Positions 11,860 through 25,140 of a stretch of 64,000 nt of DNA are shown here, one piece after another (positions within the stretch are counted from its first letter, which is position 1; each line of letters begins with the position of its first letter). The stretch is taken from the NCBI GenBank assembly GCA_010094045.1, contig ML986668.1, positions 7,501 through 71,500 on the forward strand, written 5' to 3'. Both the position numbers and the translations under genes were made by a program. The DNA comes from Lojkania enalia. Taxonomy: Eukaryota; Ascomycota; Dothideomycetes; Pleosporales. Below the pieces are notes generated by a model that worked only from the letters and a program-made list of their open reading frames with translations, made no database searches and was not told where the DNA came from.

Positions 11860-14800
11860 GCTAAGGTTTTCTTCTAGCTTTTAGGTATTATTTTATAGAT
11901 TCCTATATTTATCCGTTCCTAACTATTTTATTAGATAGTATTATTTGCTATTTTATATCTTATATCTTATTATTTTCTCAACTTTCTATTCTTAATCTTC
12001 TCCGTACACGTCTATATTATATACTACTAGTTTAGTATCTTAAGGTACCTTTTCTATAAGCGCGATATAGAAGATTAAGTAGATTTTTATAGTTGTAGGT
12101 AATTTAAGTTAATAGTTTACAGGTAACATCTATTCTTTAATCTTATATAGTCTAATTTTAATATAGTCTAGTTTACTACTTAGTTATTTACTTTAAATAT
12201 TTCGTCTCAGCAGCTAAACTTTTTCTCCCTTCTTAAAGTAAGGTAGTTGTTTATATTTCTTATTATAGTATTTCTTTATAATATATTATAGGAACTAGAA
12301 ATCTTTTTTTAGTAAGTCTTGCGTTTATTAAATAATCTCAACTTATTCTTATATTTAGGGTATCTATAATACTGTTTTAATTAGGGTATTATATATTTTT
12401 AGTTTATACCTATAGTTTACTATAAATAGTAATACTCCGGTTATACTATATATAGTACTATTATACGCGAGTTATACTATTAGTAGTAGTATTATCTAAT
12501 TATTTTATCTATAGTTAAGATAGTACTATAGATATTACTATACTGTTTAGTTTATTTATTTTATCTATCTATCTATTTATAGGTAAAATACTGTAGATAT
12601 TTTATATTTAATTTCTAGTAAGTTTATAATTATCTACTAAAACTTTAAAGTAAACTTAGTATCTTAATCTATAATTATCTTCTAGAGTACTCTATATTAT
12701 ACTATAATCTATTTTAGGAAGATATTTATAACTTATTCTACTAGTAATACTTTATTATAGGGGATAAAGTAGGTGTACTTTATAAGTCTATCTACAATTA
12801 TTATAATAGAGTCGTATACTTCTCTCTTAGGGTAGTTTTTTAACTTTAGTAGCTTAATAATAAAGTCTATAATAATTTCCGTCTATAGTTTAGTAGGTAT
12901 TTCTAGGTTTTATAATAGTTTATAGGATATATATCTATTAGGTTTATTTTATTAGTAGTCTATATATTCTCGTAACGTATTTTTTACCTATTCTCTTACT
13001 TTAGGAAAGTAGAATCTTCTAAGGATTTGTTCTAGCGTTTTTTCTATTCCTTAGTATCTATAGGTAAGAGCTTTATAAAATTGTCTAATAAATTCTTTTC
13101 TAACTTTAACTAGTATATAGATTTAATTATAGATATATAGTAGTCTATCTATCTATTCTAATTTCTATTCTTAGAATTCTTTAGGTATTCTGTCTATTAC
13201 TAATCTAATTAGTATTATCTAACTTACTTCTTTAGTAATAGTTGTTACTGCGAGTTGTAGGTAATTGTATATTATACTTCTATCTTATTATCTTCTTAGT
13301 AGTATAGCTATAGTTCCTTTCTCTTACTTATATCCCGATAGTCTACTTAGTATATCTACTTTTTAGTTCTATTTTCCGCTAATATAGATAATCTTAAAGT
13401 TGAATATAGCTAGTTCTTATAACTATTTAACCTATCTAGAAGTAAGAGTTTTAGTAGTAAGGAAGGTAGTAAAGTTCTTATAATTATAATAGACTTTAGT
13501 TTACTATTTTACTTCTTACAGGTATATACGCTATTCTTTAAAGTATACTATAATAGCTAGGAGTTCTTAGTTGTATATATTATAGTTTATCTCTACTAGT
13601 ATAAGTTTTTGTAAGTAATATACTACTAGATATTATTTCCTATTATAGATTTATATAAGGATTCTAGCTATTCTCGTTCCTAATACGTCGGTTTTTATAA
13701 AAGCTTTCTTTTCTAGGTTATAAAGTTTTAGTACTAGTTCCTGCTAAAATTATTTCTTAACTTCTTAGAAGGCCTTTTCTTATTTATTTCCCTATGTAAA
13801 GGTAATATCTTTCTTTAATAGTTAAGTTAGAGGTGTAGTTATATCGCTTTAATCGTTAATAAAGGTTTAATAGAAGTTATAAAATTCTATAAAGGATTAG
13901 ATATCTTTAACTAATTTTAAGGTTAGCTAGTTTCTAATTACTACTAATTTGTTTAGGTTTATTTATAATTATTCTAGTTTAATAATAAATCTTAAATAGT
14001 CTATTTTTGTAGTATAGAATTTATACTTTCTTACTTTAAGGTATAGTTTTACTACTTATAATGCGTATAGTACTTATTTAATATATTTCTTGTATTTCTG
14101 TTTTATTTTTAAATATATAAAGATGTTATTTAAGTATACTATATAGAATTGTCTAAGGTAGGGTCTTAGTACTTTATTAATTCGTTTTTAGAAGGTAGCT
14201 AGTATATTAGTAAGTCTGAATAGTATAACTAGGTATTTAAAGAGTCCTCTTTTTATTCTAAATACTATTTTCTATTTATCTCCTTTTTTAATACGGATTT
14301 AATAGTACGCGTTCTAGATGTCTAATTTTATAAAGATAGTAGTTTCTCTTAATTAGTTTCTTAAATTATAAATAAGTAGTAAAGGATATTAATCCTTAAT
14401 TATAATGTTGTTAAGGGTGTGATAATTAATATATATTTATAGGTCGGTTATTTCTTTCTTATCTATAAAAAGTATAGGGTATACTACTAGTAAGTTTAAT
14501 TCTCTAATTATTTCCTTCTTTAAGTATTTATCTATGTATTATTCTAAAGCCTCTATTTCCCTTAGTATTAGGCTGTATATTAGTCTGTATCTAGGTTCTT
14601 TTTCTAGTTATAATTTAATTTTATAATCGTATTCTCTATATTTAAGTAGGTATTATAGTAGTTCTTAGAGCTGTTTTATTAAATATTAGTATTCCTTAGG
14701 TATACTATATAATATATTTCCTATTAGGAATAATTCTTTTACTACTTCTTTTACTATTACAGCGAGTTGTTCCTTAATTAGTTAGCTAAAGTTTTTAAGG

Positions 14801-15120
14801 ATAATTCGTCCCGTTTACTAATTTATCTAAAGGTTTTCTTTTCTTAACTATAAGATTTCTAGGATAATATTATAGTTAGTAATCTCTACAATTTAGAATA
14901 TTTATTTTTATTAGGTTGTTTCTAGAATTTTAAACTCTCCTGGTTCTATAGTATATATAACTTTCTTCTAGAAATCTTTCCCTTCTATAATTTAAATTAT
15001 ATAAGGTCGTTCTAGTTATATTATAGATATTTCTTTTCTAGCAATATAGTTACTAGCTATAAAATTTTTTATTACTCTACTATTAATAAGTATATATACT
15101 TTATAGCTATAGTACTATCC
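11860..15120 (-). pseudogene. Gypsy pol: protease, RT, RNase H, integrase, chromodomain
   Basis: Domains in order on the minus strand are as follows. The retropepsin-like motif VYILINSRVIKNFIAS is near 15040-15110, with an LINSR remnant of the active-site D-S/T-G. Reverse transcriptase is at about 13975-14580, with VYPILFIDKK, FIKLDIQNAYYQIRI and YLNNIFIY (codons for YLNN at 14125-14136; the family has YLDD). RNase H is at about 13330-13700, with FIKTDVLGT and ELLAIIVYFK. Integrase is at about 12400-13090, with a degraded HHCC zinc region then IIIDFIIKLPKS and YDSIIVIVDRL. The chromodomain is at 11860-12000, with KIIRYKI and NSKQYYLIK. Stops and changed catalytic residues rule out function. 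Confidence 0.9.
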
Positions 15121-16099
15121 GGGTATTATAAGGTAGTATTTTCCTACATTTCTATATAACTAAGTTATTTTAGGCTAGTAGACTATTACTTTTTTTATAG
15201 ATATATATTTCGGGTATTTCTATTTTAAGTATTTATACTATAGTCTTCTTCTAATATATACTTTAGATAATAGAGGTTTAGGTTCGAGTACTATATAGTT
15301 TTAGGTTTATTTAGTAACTTCTATCCTATTATAGCTTCTTACTTTATAGGGTTTTCTAGTACTTTATCTTCGTTTAGTCGTCTTAACTATACGCCTATAT
15401 TTTCCTTTTTTCCTTAGTAGGCCTTATACTATCGTTTAATACACGATATCTATACTATCTTAAAATATACTAGGTAGTATTAGTTTATATAGGGGTTATT
15501 ATCTTCTCTAATCTAGTAGTCCTATTCTTATTTATATCGTAATACTTTTAGTATCTAGTATTTTACTAGTACTTCGTTTCGTAAGAAGGCTACTACTTTC
15601 TATACTATATATACAGTCTTATCCTAATCTATTATACTAAAGTGCCTTTCTACTACTTTTATAGTTTCTATCTATTTTTAGAAATATAAGAAGCGGATTT
15701 CCCTAGAGTAGGTATTTTACTATTCTTCGTAAACATTGATAATATCTTATTCTAGTCCGTTTTTATCGTAGAATCTTATAAGTAGTTTATTTTATAGAGT
15801 AGTTATAAAAGCTGGTATTTCCTATTTATATTTAATTATTCCTCGTTAGTACGTAAAATATACTCTAGATACTAGCTCAGGTATTAGTACTCTAATAGTA
15901 GCTTCTTCTATTTATAACGGGGTGTTTATTTCTTTATCCTTATTAGGTATTTCTTAAACTTCTTCTAGCTATCTTTTTATATATTTCTATATTATTATAA
16001 GTTGCGTTTTCTTTTAAGGCTAATATTTTATAGCTTCTTTAAGTTGTTAGTATATTTAACACTCGTCTTTATTATAGAAGAACTAATATAAGATTCTAT

Positions 16100-17290
16100 A
16101 TTCTATAGTTGCGGCTAGTTTTTCTTTACCTACTTCCTACGGTTTGTCTTCTATAAGCTAGTTTCTTTTTTCTTTCTTTTTACTTTAATATTCCTTTACT
16201 ATATATTCTAGTTTTTAACAATTATAATACTTAATATCTTTTTTCTAAATCTTCTTTTCTTAAGTCACCTATAACTTAGGCTTCTTTTCTCTAGTAGTAC
16301 TTAGATCTATAGGTCCGCCCGTATCAGCAGCTCTTACTAAAAAACGTGCCTTTTAGTAGTACGCTTATCTTTCCTTATTTTTAAACTGGTATAGTTTATT
16401 ATTAATTCTCTTTACTAGTTAGAAGTATAATACTAGGTCCCGCGGTTACTCTATATATATTATTACTCTTCTTATTTCTATTTTTAATCCTCTATAGAAC
16501 TTTACTATTATATTATAGTCGTCTTATATAACTTTATTTAAGAGCTGTTAAAAGCTTAATATATATAAGGTAATAGATCCTAGTTAAACTAGATTATAGA
16601 GTCTATCTTCTACTACTTATACTTTATTAATATCTCCAAACGCTAGTTTAAGTTTCTATTAGAAGTATACTAGGCTTATAAATATTACCTTAATTTTACT
16701 CTTCTAGTATTTCTCTATATAGTTCTTAAAATCTATTAAAAAGGACTAGAACTAGTCGAGTAGTTTACCTGTTAAGTATACTCCTATAAATAGTACTTTC
16801 TCGTTCTTATATTAAATAATATCAAGGTTAGCGTTAATATAGATTCTTACTACTACTAAAAATCCTTTAAGCTTAGACCTAGTTCTATCGAATTTATCGA
16901 GTAGTACTAGTTTAATTCGTTATTAGTAATATATTGTTAATAGTACTCTTTTAACTTATTTAAGTTTTTAGATAATTCCCGTAAGTCCTATCTCTTATTT
17001 ACTATTAACTATTCCTTATATTTTTTTAAGACTTTTAAGAAGGCTATCCTAAGTCTCTTTTAGGCTTCTTATCTATTTATCTGCTAGAACTAGCTGTTCC
17101 TATTATTATGCTAATTTGTTCTACATTCTTATAAATATAGTTATTATACCTACCTCTAAAGAGGTAGCTTTACTAGCTAATTCTAATATTTTACTTACGT
17201 GAGTTTCCTACGTTACTTACTAAAGGTATCTCTTTCCTTATAACTAGGGTAGTCTAACTAGTTTTACTTCTTCTAATTTTACGAGGGTAG
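16100..17290 (-). pseudogene. Gypsy gag remnant with CCHC zinc knuckle
   Basis: At 16190-16229 the minus strand reads YYNCQKLEYIVKEY, a RIP-damaged CX2CX4HX4C nucleocapsid knuckle in which the first Cys and the His have become Tyr and the last Cys Tyr. A Lys-rich segment follows it, before the protease. The rest of the capsid region up to the 5' LTR is less recognisable but contains no other gene. The exact start is unclear. Confidence 0.7.
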
Positions 17291-17296
17291 TTAAAG

Positions 17297-17665
17297 TATA
17301 ACAGCCCTTCTAATTAGCCTAGTATAGAGCGGGGTAATAACTAAGAGTAATTACGTACTACGAGGTATATTATTCTTATAGGCTTATAATAGAAATATAT
17401 AAGTAGAGTATGCGAAGGATATTTAAGTTGACTATAAAGAGCTATAAAGATTAGAGTTGTAAGGTTGTTAAATATAATTTAGTTCCCTTATTATTTTCTT
17501 GCTTAGTTACTTAGTTAACTAAGCTACTAAGTATACTTAGTTACTTAGTTAGCTAAGCTACTAAGCATATTACGTATCTTATACTAGCCTTATTCTTCTA
17601 GCTATATAGAGTCCTAAATCTTAATTAGGTCTAGTACGGGGGTTCTAGTAAGAATATTTATAACA
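17297..17665 (-). repeat. 5' LTR of complete Gypsy (369 bp)
   Basis: Begins TATAACAGCCC and ends TTTATAACA. It is the partner of 10793-11161. The region 17511-17570 holds CTTAGTTAACTAAG and CTTAGTTAGCTAAG palindromes separated by CTACTAAGTATA-type spacers. As the 5' LTR of a minus-strand element, it would have contained the promoter. Confidence 0.93.
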
Positions 17666-17670
17666 ATCCT
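17666..17670. repeat. Target site duplication ATCCT (right)
   Basis: Partner of 10788-10792. Confidence 0.9.
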
Positions 17671-18710
17671 AGTTAAAGTAAAAACTCTTCTCTACCCTCT
17701 TTAGTATACTATTACTAATAGTTTCTTCTAAACCTAACTTTATATATAATAACCTAGATATCTTCTTTTATTACTTATACTATAAATATATAAAATCTAT
17801 TAGAATACTATTACTACTAAATATATATAGAAAAGAATTATACTCTCTATTAGGAATAACCTCTTCTTTAAGCTCTACCTTATTAAATATAAATATACTA
17901 ACTAATATCTATAGTACTTTAATACCTCCTTTTACTTACTTTATACTACCAGCTAAATTAATAATAAAAAATACCTAACTTAAGTTCTTACTATTAATAC
18001 TCTTCTCTAGTATTATATCTAATATAACCAACTTCTTTAACTCTAATTCTATACTACTACTATACTAATATAGTATAATATTCTATATATAAAATACTTT
18101 ATCTAACTTAATAGAAGATATTATATCTTATATATAAAAATATTCTTTAATACCTATTTTATATCCGTTCTAGATAAGAAAATATATACCTAAAATATAT
18201 AACTCTATATATAAAAAACTAAAAACAACTATATTACTAGACTAGTATAATAGTAGTACTATAGTATAGAAAAATATAATAGAAATACTCCTATTATATC
18301 TACTAATAATATCTATTAATAATATTTATTAATAATATATATATAAAAAACTAATATATTACTATTAAACCTATCTAGAATATAAGAGTTATATTATATA
18401 GCCTATATATTTATAACTTACCTCTATTTATATAGCTTTAATCTTAGAATCCTCTTATAGTTATCTAATTAAACTAAATAAAGAAGTATTTTATACCTTT
18501 TTAGACCTTCTAGTTATACCTAGTATTTCTATTTCTTCTAGTTGTTTTATACTTATATAATACTTCTACTCCTTCTAGTCTCTCTATATTTACTTAGCTA
18601 CTATAGAACTATATTCCTCTACTATATATTAGTAATATATACTCTATACTCTACTATATATAAGAGTATATAGCGAAATACTCTATATACTCTAGATTAT
18701 ATACTAAAGG

Positions 18711-20255
18711 AATTATAATAGTATACTAAAAGTAGATTACTCTTATCTTACTTACCTAACGTATTCTTCTAAGATATTCTAGCCTTATTAATAATATTCT
18801 CTTTTATATACTCTTATATAGTTCTCTAAGAATTTTAAAAAAAATCCTAATATAGCCTTTTAAGCTTTTTTAAGGGAATTATATAACCTTCTAAGACTAT
18901 TATACTCTTTATAAACTTCTTCTATAGCTTTTTAAGGTAATCTTTTCTTTCTAAAAATATAATTTTCTAAGGCTTTTCCTATTAATAATATAGTTTTCTA
19001 AGGTAATCTTTCTATTCTAATAATATATCCTCTTAAAATAATATACTCTCCTACTAATATATTAGCTATACTACCTATTATCTATAACTAGACTCTACTA
19101 TATAGACTTTTTTAATATTCTTATATAATATACTACTCTTAATATATCCTTTTATATATTTATATTCTATATAAAGAATAATATATTAAATATAATTATA
19201 CTTAATCGCTATTTTATATACCTATTTAAGAACTCCTATACTATTACTATTACTAACTCCTAACTACTTATTCTACTTCTATTCTATCTTACCCGCCTTA
19301 TTAACCTTTACCTTCTTCTCTTCTACTATAACTATATAAGCTAGATAAATTCTAACCTTATAACTTGAAATTCTATATATATAGAATACCCTCTAATAAC
19401 TAATACTATCTATCTTCTCTATATAATTAAACTTACTATATATCTTTATAATTCTACTAATAGTATACTCTAACTATATATATATTAGTATAATATATTA
19501 TCTTAAATCCTAATATCCCTTACTTTTTATCTTACCTAACTTAACTACTATACCTACTAAAGTACTAGATAATAATAGAAATATCTCTTTTCTAATATAC
19601 TATATTAACCTAATATACTTTTTAATATAGTACTTTTAATATACTTTTAACTTCTTACTATTCTTATATAGAATACGCGTAGAAATATATATAAAAGAAA
19701 TAATACTATACTCTTCTAAACGCTATATTTTATAAGAATAATTAATTTAACTGTTTAGTATCTTTTTTTAGATAGATATATAAGTCTTATCTAAGCTTAT
19801 TATAGAATCCCCTAAGAATTCTATTACTATACTATAATATAAACCCTCTCTAAGAGCTAAATATATAAAATACTATAAAATAATAAAAGATAATAAAGGA
19901 TATTTCTCTACTAATATAGTATAAAAATTATAAAAAGATTCTAAAGGTTATATAGAGTAATAAAACTAAGAAAAAGAACTATTCTATTACTACTAATCCT
20001 CTCTAGAATCTAAAGAGTTATATTATATAGCCTATATTTCTATAACTCGTTACTATTTAGATAACCTCTATTTTAAGTCTTTAAAGTATCTACCTAGTTC
20101 TCTTATTTACCTTTAGTACTCGTCTACTCTACTTATATAGTACCCTACGGAATATCTCTTCCTCTAGTATATATTAGGTAAATATATTCTTCGCTCTATT
20201 AGATATATAAAGATATAGTAAATTAATCTATATCTTCTATATTATATATTAAAAA
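18711..20255 (-). repeat. Array unit U7 (type C, 1545 bp)
   Basis: The whole unit, from minisatellite to head block, aligns with U14 (33449-34988) seven units away. The core at about 19030-19860 is not type A, but the AAAGGTTATATAGAGTAATAAAACTAAG block near 19940 is shared with A. The palindrome is at about 20010-20035. Confidence 0.85.
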
Positions 20256-21759
20256 AATTATAATATATATTAAGACTAGATTACTCTAACCCTACTTACC
20301 TAATATAAGTCCTACCCAGCCTTTTAAGGCTTTCTTCCTTATTAATAACCTAATTTACTCTTCTAAGAATTCTTTTTTTATTATTAATATACTCTTTTAA
20401 AAATATTATATAATTATTATTAGAATAAAATCTATAGAATTTACTAATAATTTAAACTTAAATAGTAAATTAATATATAAACTAAAATTTATATATTATT
20501 CTACTAACTCTCTACTATAACTTAACTATAGCTTCCTCTATTTATATCTATCTATAATCTCTCTAATCGTATTTATAACTCTTATCTACTATTCTACTCT
20601 TATTACTTCTAGCTATAACTCCTTAAACTTATTCTATCTAACCTAATTTAACAGCTTATTAAAATACTTATAACTATTCTCTTCTACTATATCTCTATTA
20701 CTATAGATATATATTTTTTCTAACTACTCTAATACTACTATTTCTATCTTTTATAGATATCTAGCTAATTCTAAATACTAATAATTATAATATATATACT
20801 ACTCTATATATTATATAATATATCTAAATATAAATAATACTCTATTTTTTTAAATACTATAACTTCTCTAAATATATTACTAGATATAATAAAGATAAAG
20901 GAACTATAATATCTTTATCTCTTATATATAGAAAATAATTAGTATCTCTATATCTTTTAGGGGGGGTTTTACTCTTATATATTAACTACTAGTATATACC
21001 TTCTAGATATATATAATATATAACTAATATATTATTTTCTACTAGTACTATCTACTATTAATATTTCTAATATATAATTAATAAAAATATATACTTATAC
21101 TCTATATAATTATATATAAACTATAACTTAACCTCTATTTTATAAAAGGTAATAAGCTACTACCCTATAGGCTGTATCTACAACTACTAAGGGAAACTCT
21201 TACTAATCTATACTTTCTGCTTATTATCTACTAGACTAATATTTACTAAATTAGTAAAGGTAGTTATCTATAAAAAATCCTCTTATACTATTAGCTACAA
21301 CTCTACTAGCAGCTTCCTAAAGGAGGAAGATTCCCCCTCTACTAGTAGTATTATTATAGAATACTAAAAAAAAAGAAATATAAAGGATCTTTCCTACTAT
21401 ATTATACGAAAATTATACTAAGACTTTAAAGGTTATATAAAGTAATAAAAAATAATAATATAAAGTATAAGCCTTCTATATATTATATCTTCTATTTTAG
21501 CCTCTATTAAGATTAAAAGGGCTATACTATATAGCCTATATATCTATAACTCGTTACTACTCGGTTAATCTCTATTCTAGAGCCTTCTAGTATCTATTAT
21601 ACTTACTTCTTCTTTCTACCTATTACTTACTATCGCTTATATAGTACTCTATAGAATATCTATTCCTCTACTACTTATTAGGTAAACGTATTTAATACTC
21701 TACTAGATATATAGGTATATAGTAAAATACTTTATATACTTTAGATTATATATTAAAGG
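20256..21759 (-). repeat. Array unit U8 (divergent type A, 1504 bp)
   Basis: This is the shortest unit. The minisatellite is reduced (about 20320-20400). The left part of the core has diverged; the right part is type A, with a TTAGGGGGGGTTTTACTC segment near 20958. A perfect palindrome is at 21520-21536. Confidence 0.8.
21520..21536. promoter_or_regulatory. Conserved head-block palindrome (representative copy)
   Basis: Perfect 7-bp arms GGCTATA and TATAGCC around CTA. Versions with zero to a few mismatches occur in the head block of nearly every unit, about 235-350 bp left of the anchor, including units with unrelated cores. It could be a protein-binding site or a hairpin. The function is unknown. 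Confidence 0.55.
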
Positions 21760-23300
21760 AATTATAATATATACTAAGACTAGATTACTTCTACTCTACT
21801 TACCTAATATACCGCCGCTTACTCCCCTCGCTTATATAATACTATCCCTTTTAACTATATTCTAGTAGCTTATATACCCTTATATAATTTTCTAAGACTT
21901 TTAGAGTAAATTAATAACCTACTATACTTTTTTAAGACTTTCTTATTAATAATCTAATATAGTTTCCTAAGAACTTTTCTTATTAATAATAATATACTCT
22001 CCTAAGACCTTTAAAGTAAATTAATAACCTTCTATACAATCTCCTAAGAATTCTTTTTAAGAGAATAATATAGTCTTCTAAGAATTTTAAGAAAATTATT
22101 CTCTTATATATAAACCTCTAACTATAATCTAATAAATCTATATTAATTCTACACCTATATATATAACCTTATATCCTTTCTATATACTACTAGTAATCTT
22201 TATCTACTATAGAAAATATAAATCCTTCTTTTTTTAAACAACTTAATATATCTAATACTATTTCTTTTAATAACTCTACCTTTTCTAAAACTAATCTAAT
22301 AGATATATCTTAACTATTCTATCTACTATATTTATATAATATACTATATACTCGCCTATACCGCTTATATTTTTATAACTCTTATTAGCTCTACTAATAA
22401 AAATATACTATATAAAATACCTACTAGTATATTAGAACTACCTAAATCTATTATACTTCTACTATTTCTAATTTTTATTTTATTTTATTTAACCTATTTA
22501 GAATATAAATTTTTATCTTCTATAATAACTACTAAATAATAAGAACTAGTATATAATCTAATACTATTAGGTATCTTCTTTATACTTCTAATACGCTTGC
22601 TAGTACTCCTATTATAAAATAACTCTATAATATAAGTTAAATTAATTCTAATTATATAATATAACTCTATACTCTACTTCTATCCTATTAAATAAAGCTA
22701 AAGAAATACTAATATTCTTACCTACAACTATAGTAATATCTAAAGCTATTATTATACTTTTATATTAATATAAGAATTTTAAAAAATTTAAACCTCCTTT
22801 AAAATACTAGCTTATACTACTATTTTATAAATAAAATAGAAACTAACTAAAAACCTCTTAAAATAAGATAAATACTAAGATATTTCTTATAAACTAGTAG
22901 GAAAATATAAAAATAAGAGATCTTTCTCTACTAGTACTATTAGGAAAATTATAAATAAAGAGAGATTATACTCTTAAACTAAGAGCAATAATCCTTATAC
23001 TAGTACTAACCGAAAATTTACTATATTTCTACTAGTTCTATCTAGAACTAAAAGGGCTATACTATATAGTCTATTATATCTATATAACTCCTTCTCTAGT
23101 TATATAGCCCTACCTATAGAGACCCCTAATATCTATTATACTTCCTTTTACTTCTCTTTAGTACGAGACTATAATACTTATATAATACTCTATAGAATAT
23201 CTATTCCTCTACTATATAATTAGTAATCTATACCTAATGTTATATTAGGTATTCTAGAGAATATAGACTAATCTATATACTCTATATTATATACTAAAGG
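21760..23300 (-). repeat. Array unit U9 (strongly divergent core, 1541 bp)
   Basis: The minisatellite is rich (about 21860-22100). The left core, 22110-22600, has no clear match; the right core has type A pieces (CTTCTATCCTATTAAATAAAG near 22678, GGAAAATTATA near 22933). The palindrome at about 23055-23071 has one imperfect arm. No gene is recognisable. Confidence 0.75.
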
Positions 23301-25140
23301 AATTATAATAGTATATTAAAACTAGATTACTCTCCTTTAGCTACCCTCTTATAGCTTCTACTCTCCGTACCGCCGCTCGCTCCTCTTACTTATTCAGCCG
23401 TCTATATAGTCTCTTAAGAATTCCTTAGGAAAATTATTATAAACTCCTAAGAACTCTTCTCTTATTAATTGTAATATACCGTTCTAAGAACTTTTATAAA
23501 AATTAATAATATTCTCTCTTATATAGTCTTTTTTTTCTCTTTTATATACTTTTTTAACTTTATATATATATATATTTAGTTAACTAATCTACTAATTAGT
23601 TAATCTATTCTATTACCTTATCTTATATAGTCTTTTAAGTTAATTAGTATATCTATAATTTAACTATAGCTATATTTAACTCTTTTTATTTTTAGTCTCT
23701 CCTACTATATTTATAATACCTATCTACTAGTTATTCTTATCTTCTAGATATATTCTCTAAAATCTATAATAACTATTACTCTATTTCTTTCTATAGTATT
23801 TCTAGAATATTATATCTTTTACCTCTTTATAAGAATTATTACTATTATTAAATACCTCTTATACTATTACAGTAATACCGCAACACCTCTACACCTATAC
23901 TATTCTTACTATAATACCCGAACCGGCTGCTAGTAACAACTATTAGCTGCTAGCTAGAATATAACCAACTTATCTTAACTATAATAGAGGAAGGTTTTAC
24001 TAACCCAGCTAGCCTGTATAGTAGTATAGACCTAGCCTCTATAAAAACCTATATAATATAGATATCTCTATTCTTTATATAATATTTTAATATTTATATA
24101 TAGTATATAGTAATAGAGTTAACTGCCTAAAGTACGATTAACTAACTATACGTAAACGTCTATAATATATACCTGCTAACTAACTTATAGCTATAACTCT
24201 TATATCTACTCTATTTAGGTATCTACTTCTAGCTTATTAATAAATACCGAACTAATCTAGTTACTAAACTAAAGGTAATAACTTTATATCTTTACTACTA
24301 GATATGCCTAAGATAGAGGTACTATAGAATTATTATCTTAATTATATATAATACAACTAGTATTTTTATATCTTTTAGAAAGCTTCTTACTTTTATATAT
24401 AAAATACTACTATAACTCCTCTAGGTTTATATAATATATAACTAAGACCTTCTCTTATACTAGTTCTACTTAGAGTTAATACTAGAAATATATAGAAAAC
24501 TCTTTTTCTAGAATTTACCCTATATATAATTATAAACGAAAGATAGCTCTTCTACTATTCTATTAAATATAGTAAGTAGTATATTAATAGGTTACCTTCT
24601 TAACTAAACTAAAAAGTTTCTATCTATTAAGTTTCTCTAGGTATATAATATATATTATAATATAAATAACTCTATAAAAGTCTATACCTCTTCTAAAATA
24701 TTTAGCTATAATTCTATAAGTAATTCTCTAAAATATAACAGGTTTCTCTCTATTATAATATAGTTAAAATATTAATAAAAAGAGAAGAGATATTTCTCTT
24801 ATAATAGGGAAAATTATAGAAGAACTGTAAAGGTTATAACTAGTAATAAAATATATTAAGTAACTATTATATTCCTACTAAACCTTTTTAAGATTTAAAG
24901 AGCTATACTATATAACTTATATATTTATATCTTACTATCTACTTAATTAACCCTAAGTTTAGGGTCTTAGAATATCTATCTAGTTCTCTTACTTACCTTT
25001 AGTACTTATCTACTCTGCTTAACTAGTATCTCTAAGAGCTACTACTCTCTCTATACTTATATAATAATATATACTTAACGCTCTGCTATATATAACTATA
25101 TAGTAAAATACTCTATATACTCTAGATTATATATTAAAAG
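23301..25140 (-). repeat. Array unit U10 (type A, with solo LTR)
   Basis: Removing the 303-bp insert and one TATAC copy leaves 1532 bp. Minisatellite about 23400-23560, type A core on both sides of the insert, AAAGGTTATA near 24830 and palindrome near 24900-24922. Confidence 0.85.
23865..24167. repeat. Probable solo LTR 1 (303 bp)
   Basis: A 303-bp segment absent from all other type A units interrupts U10. It starts TATTACAG and ends CTATAATA (RIP forms of TGTTACAG...CTGTAACA). It is flanked by TATAC at 23860-23864 and 24168-24172. No coding content is seen. It is unlike the Gypsy LTR above. The sequence retains more CG and CA than its surroundings. Confidence 0.65.

Larger units (their letters stand above)
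10793..17665 (-). mobile_element. Complete Ty3/Gypsy chromovirus (6873 bp), RIP-inactivated
   Basis: Two 369-bp LTRs flank a 6.1-kb interior, with a perfect 5-bp target duplication ATCCT at 10788-10792 and 17666-17670. A polypurine tract next to the left LTR and the protein order (gag-type CCHC knuckle, protease, reverse transcriptase, RNase H, integrase, chromodomain from right to left) show that the element reads on the minus strand, so the right LTR is 5'. All frames carry TAA/TAG stops and the YLDD catalytic motif is changed to YLNN, so it is non-functional. A second copy lies at 1-1987. I could not identify the primer-binding site next to 17296. Confidence 0.95.
10293..18710 (-). repeat. 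Array unit U6 (unique core, split by complete Gypsy)
   Basis: Removing the 6873-bp Gypsy element and one 5-bp target copy leaves 1540 bp. The minisatellite is at about 10340-10570. The core lies at about 10590-10792 and 17666-18380 and is not type A, B or C. The palindrome zone is near 18390-18410. I see no recognisable protein in the core. Confidence 0.85.
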
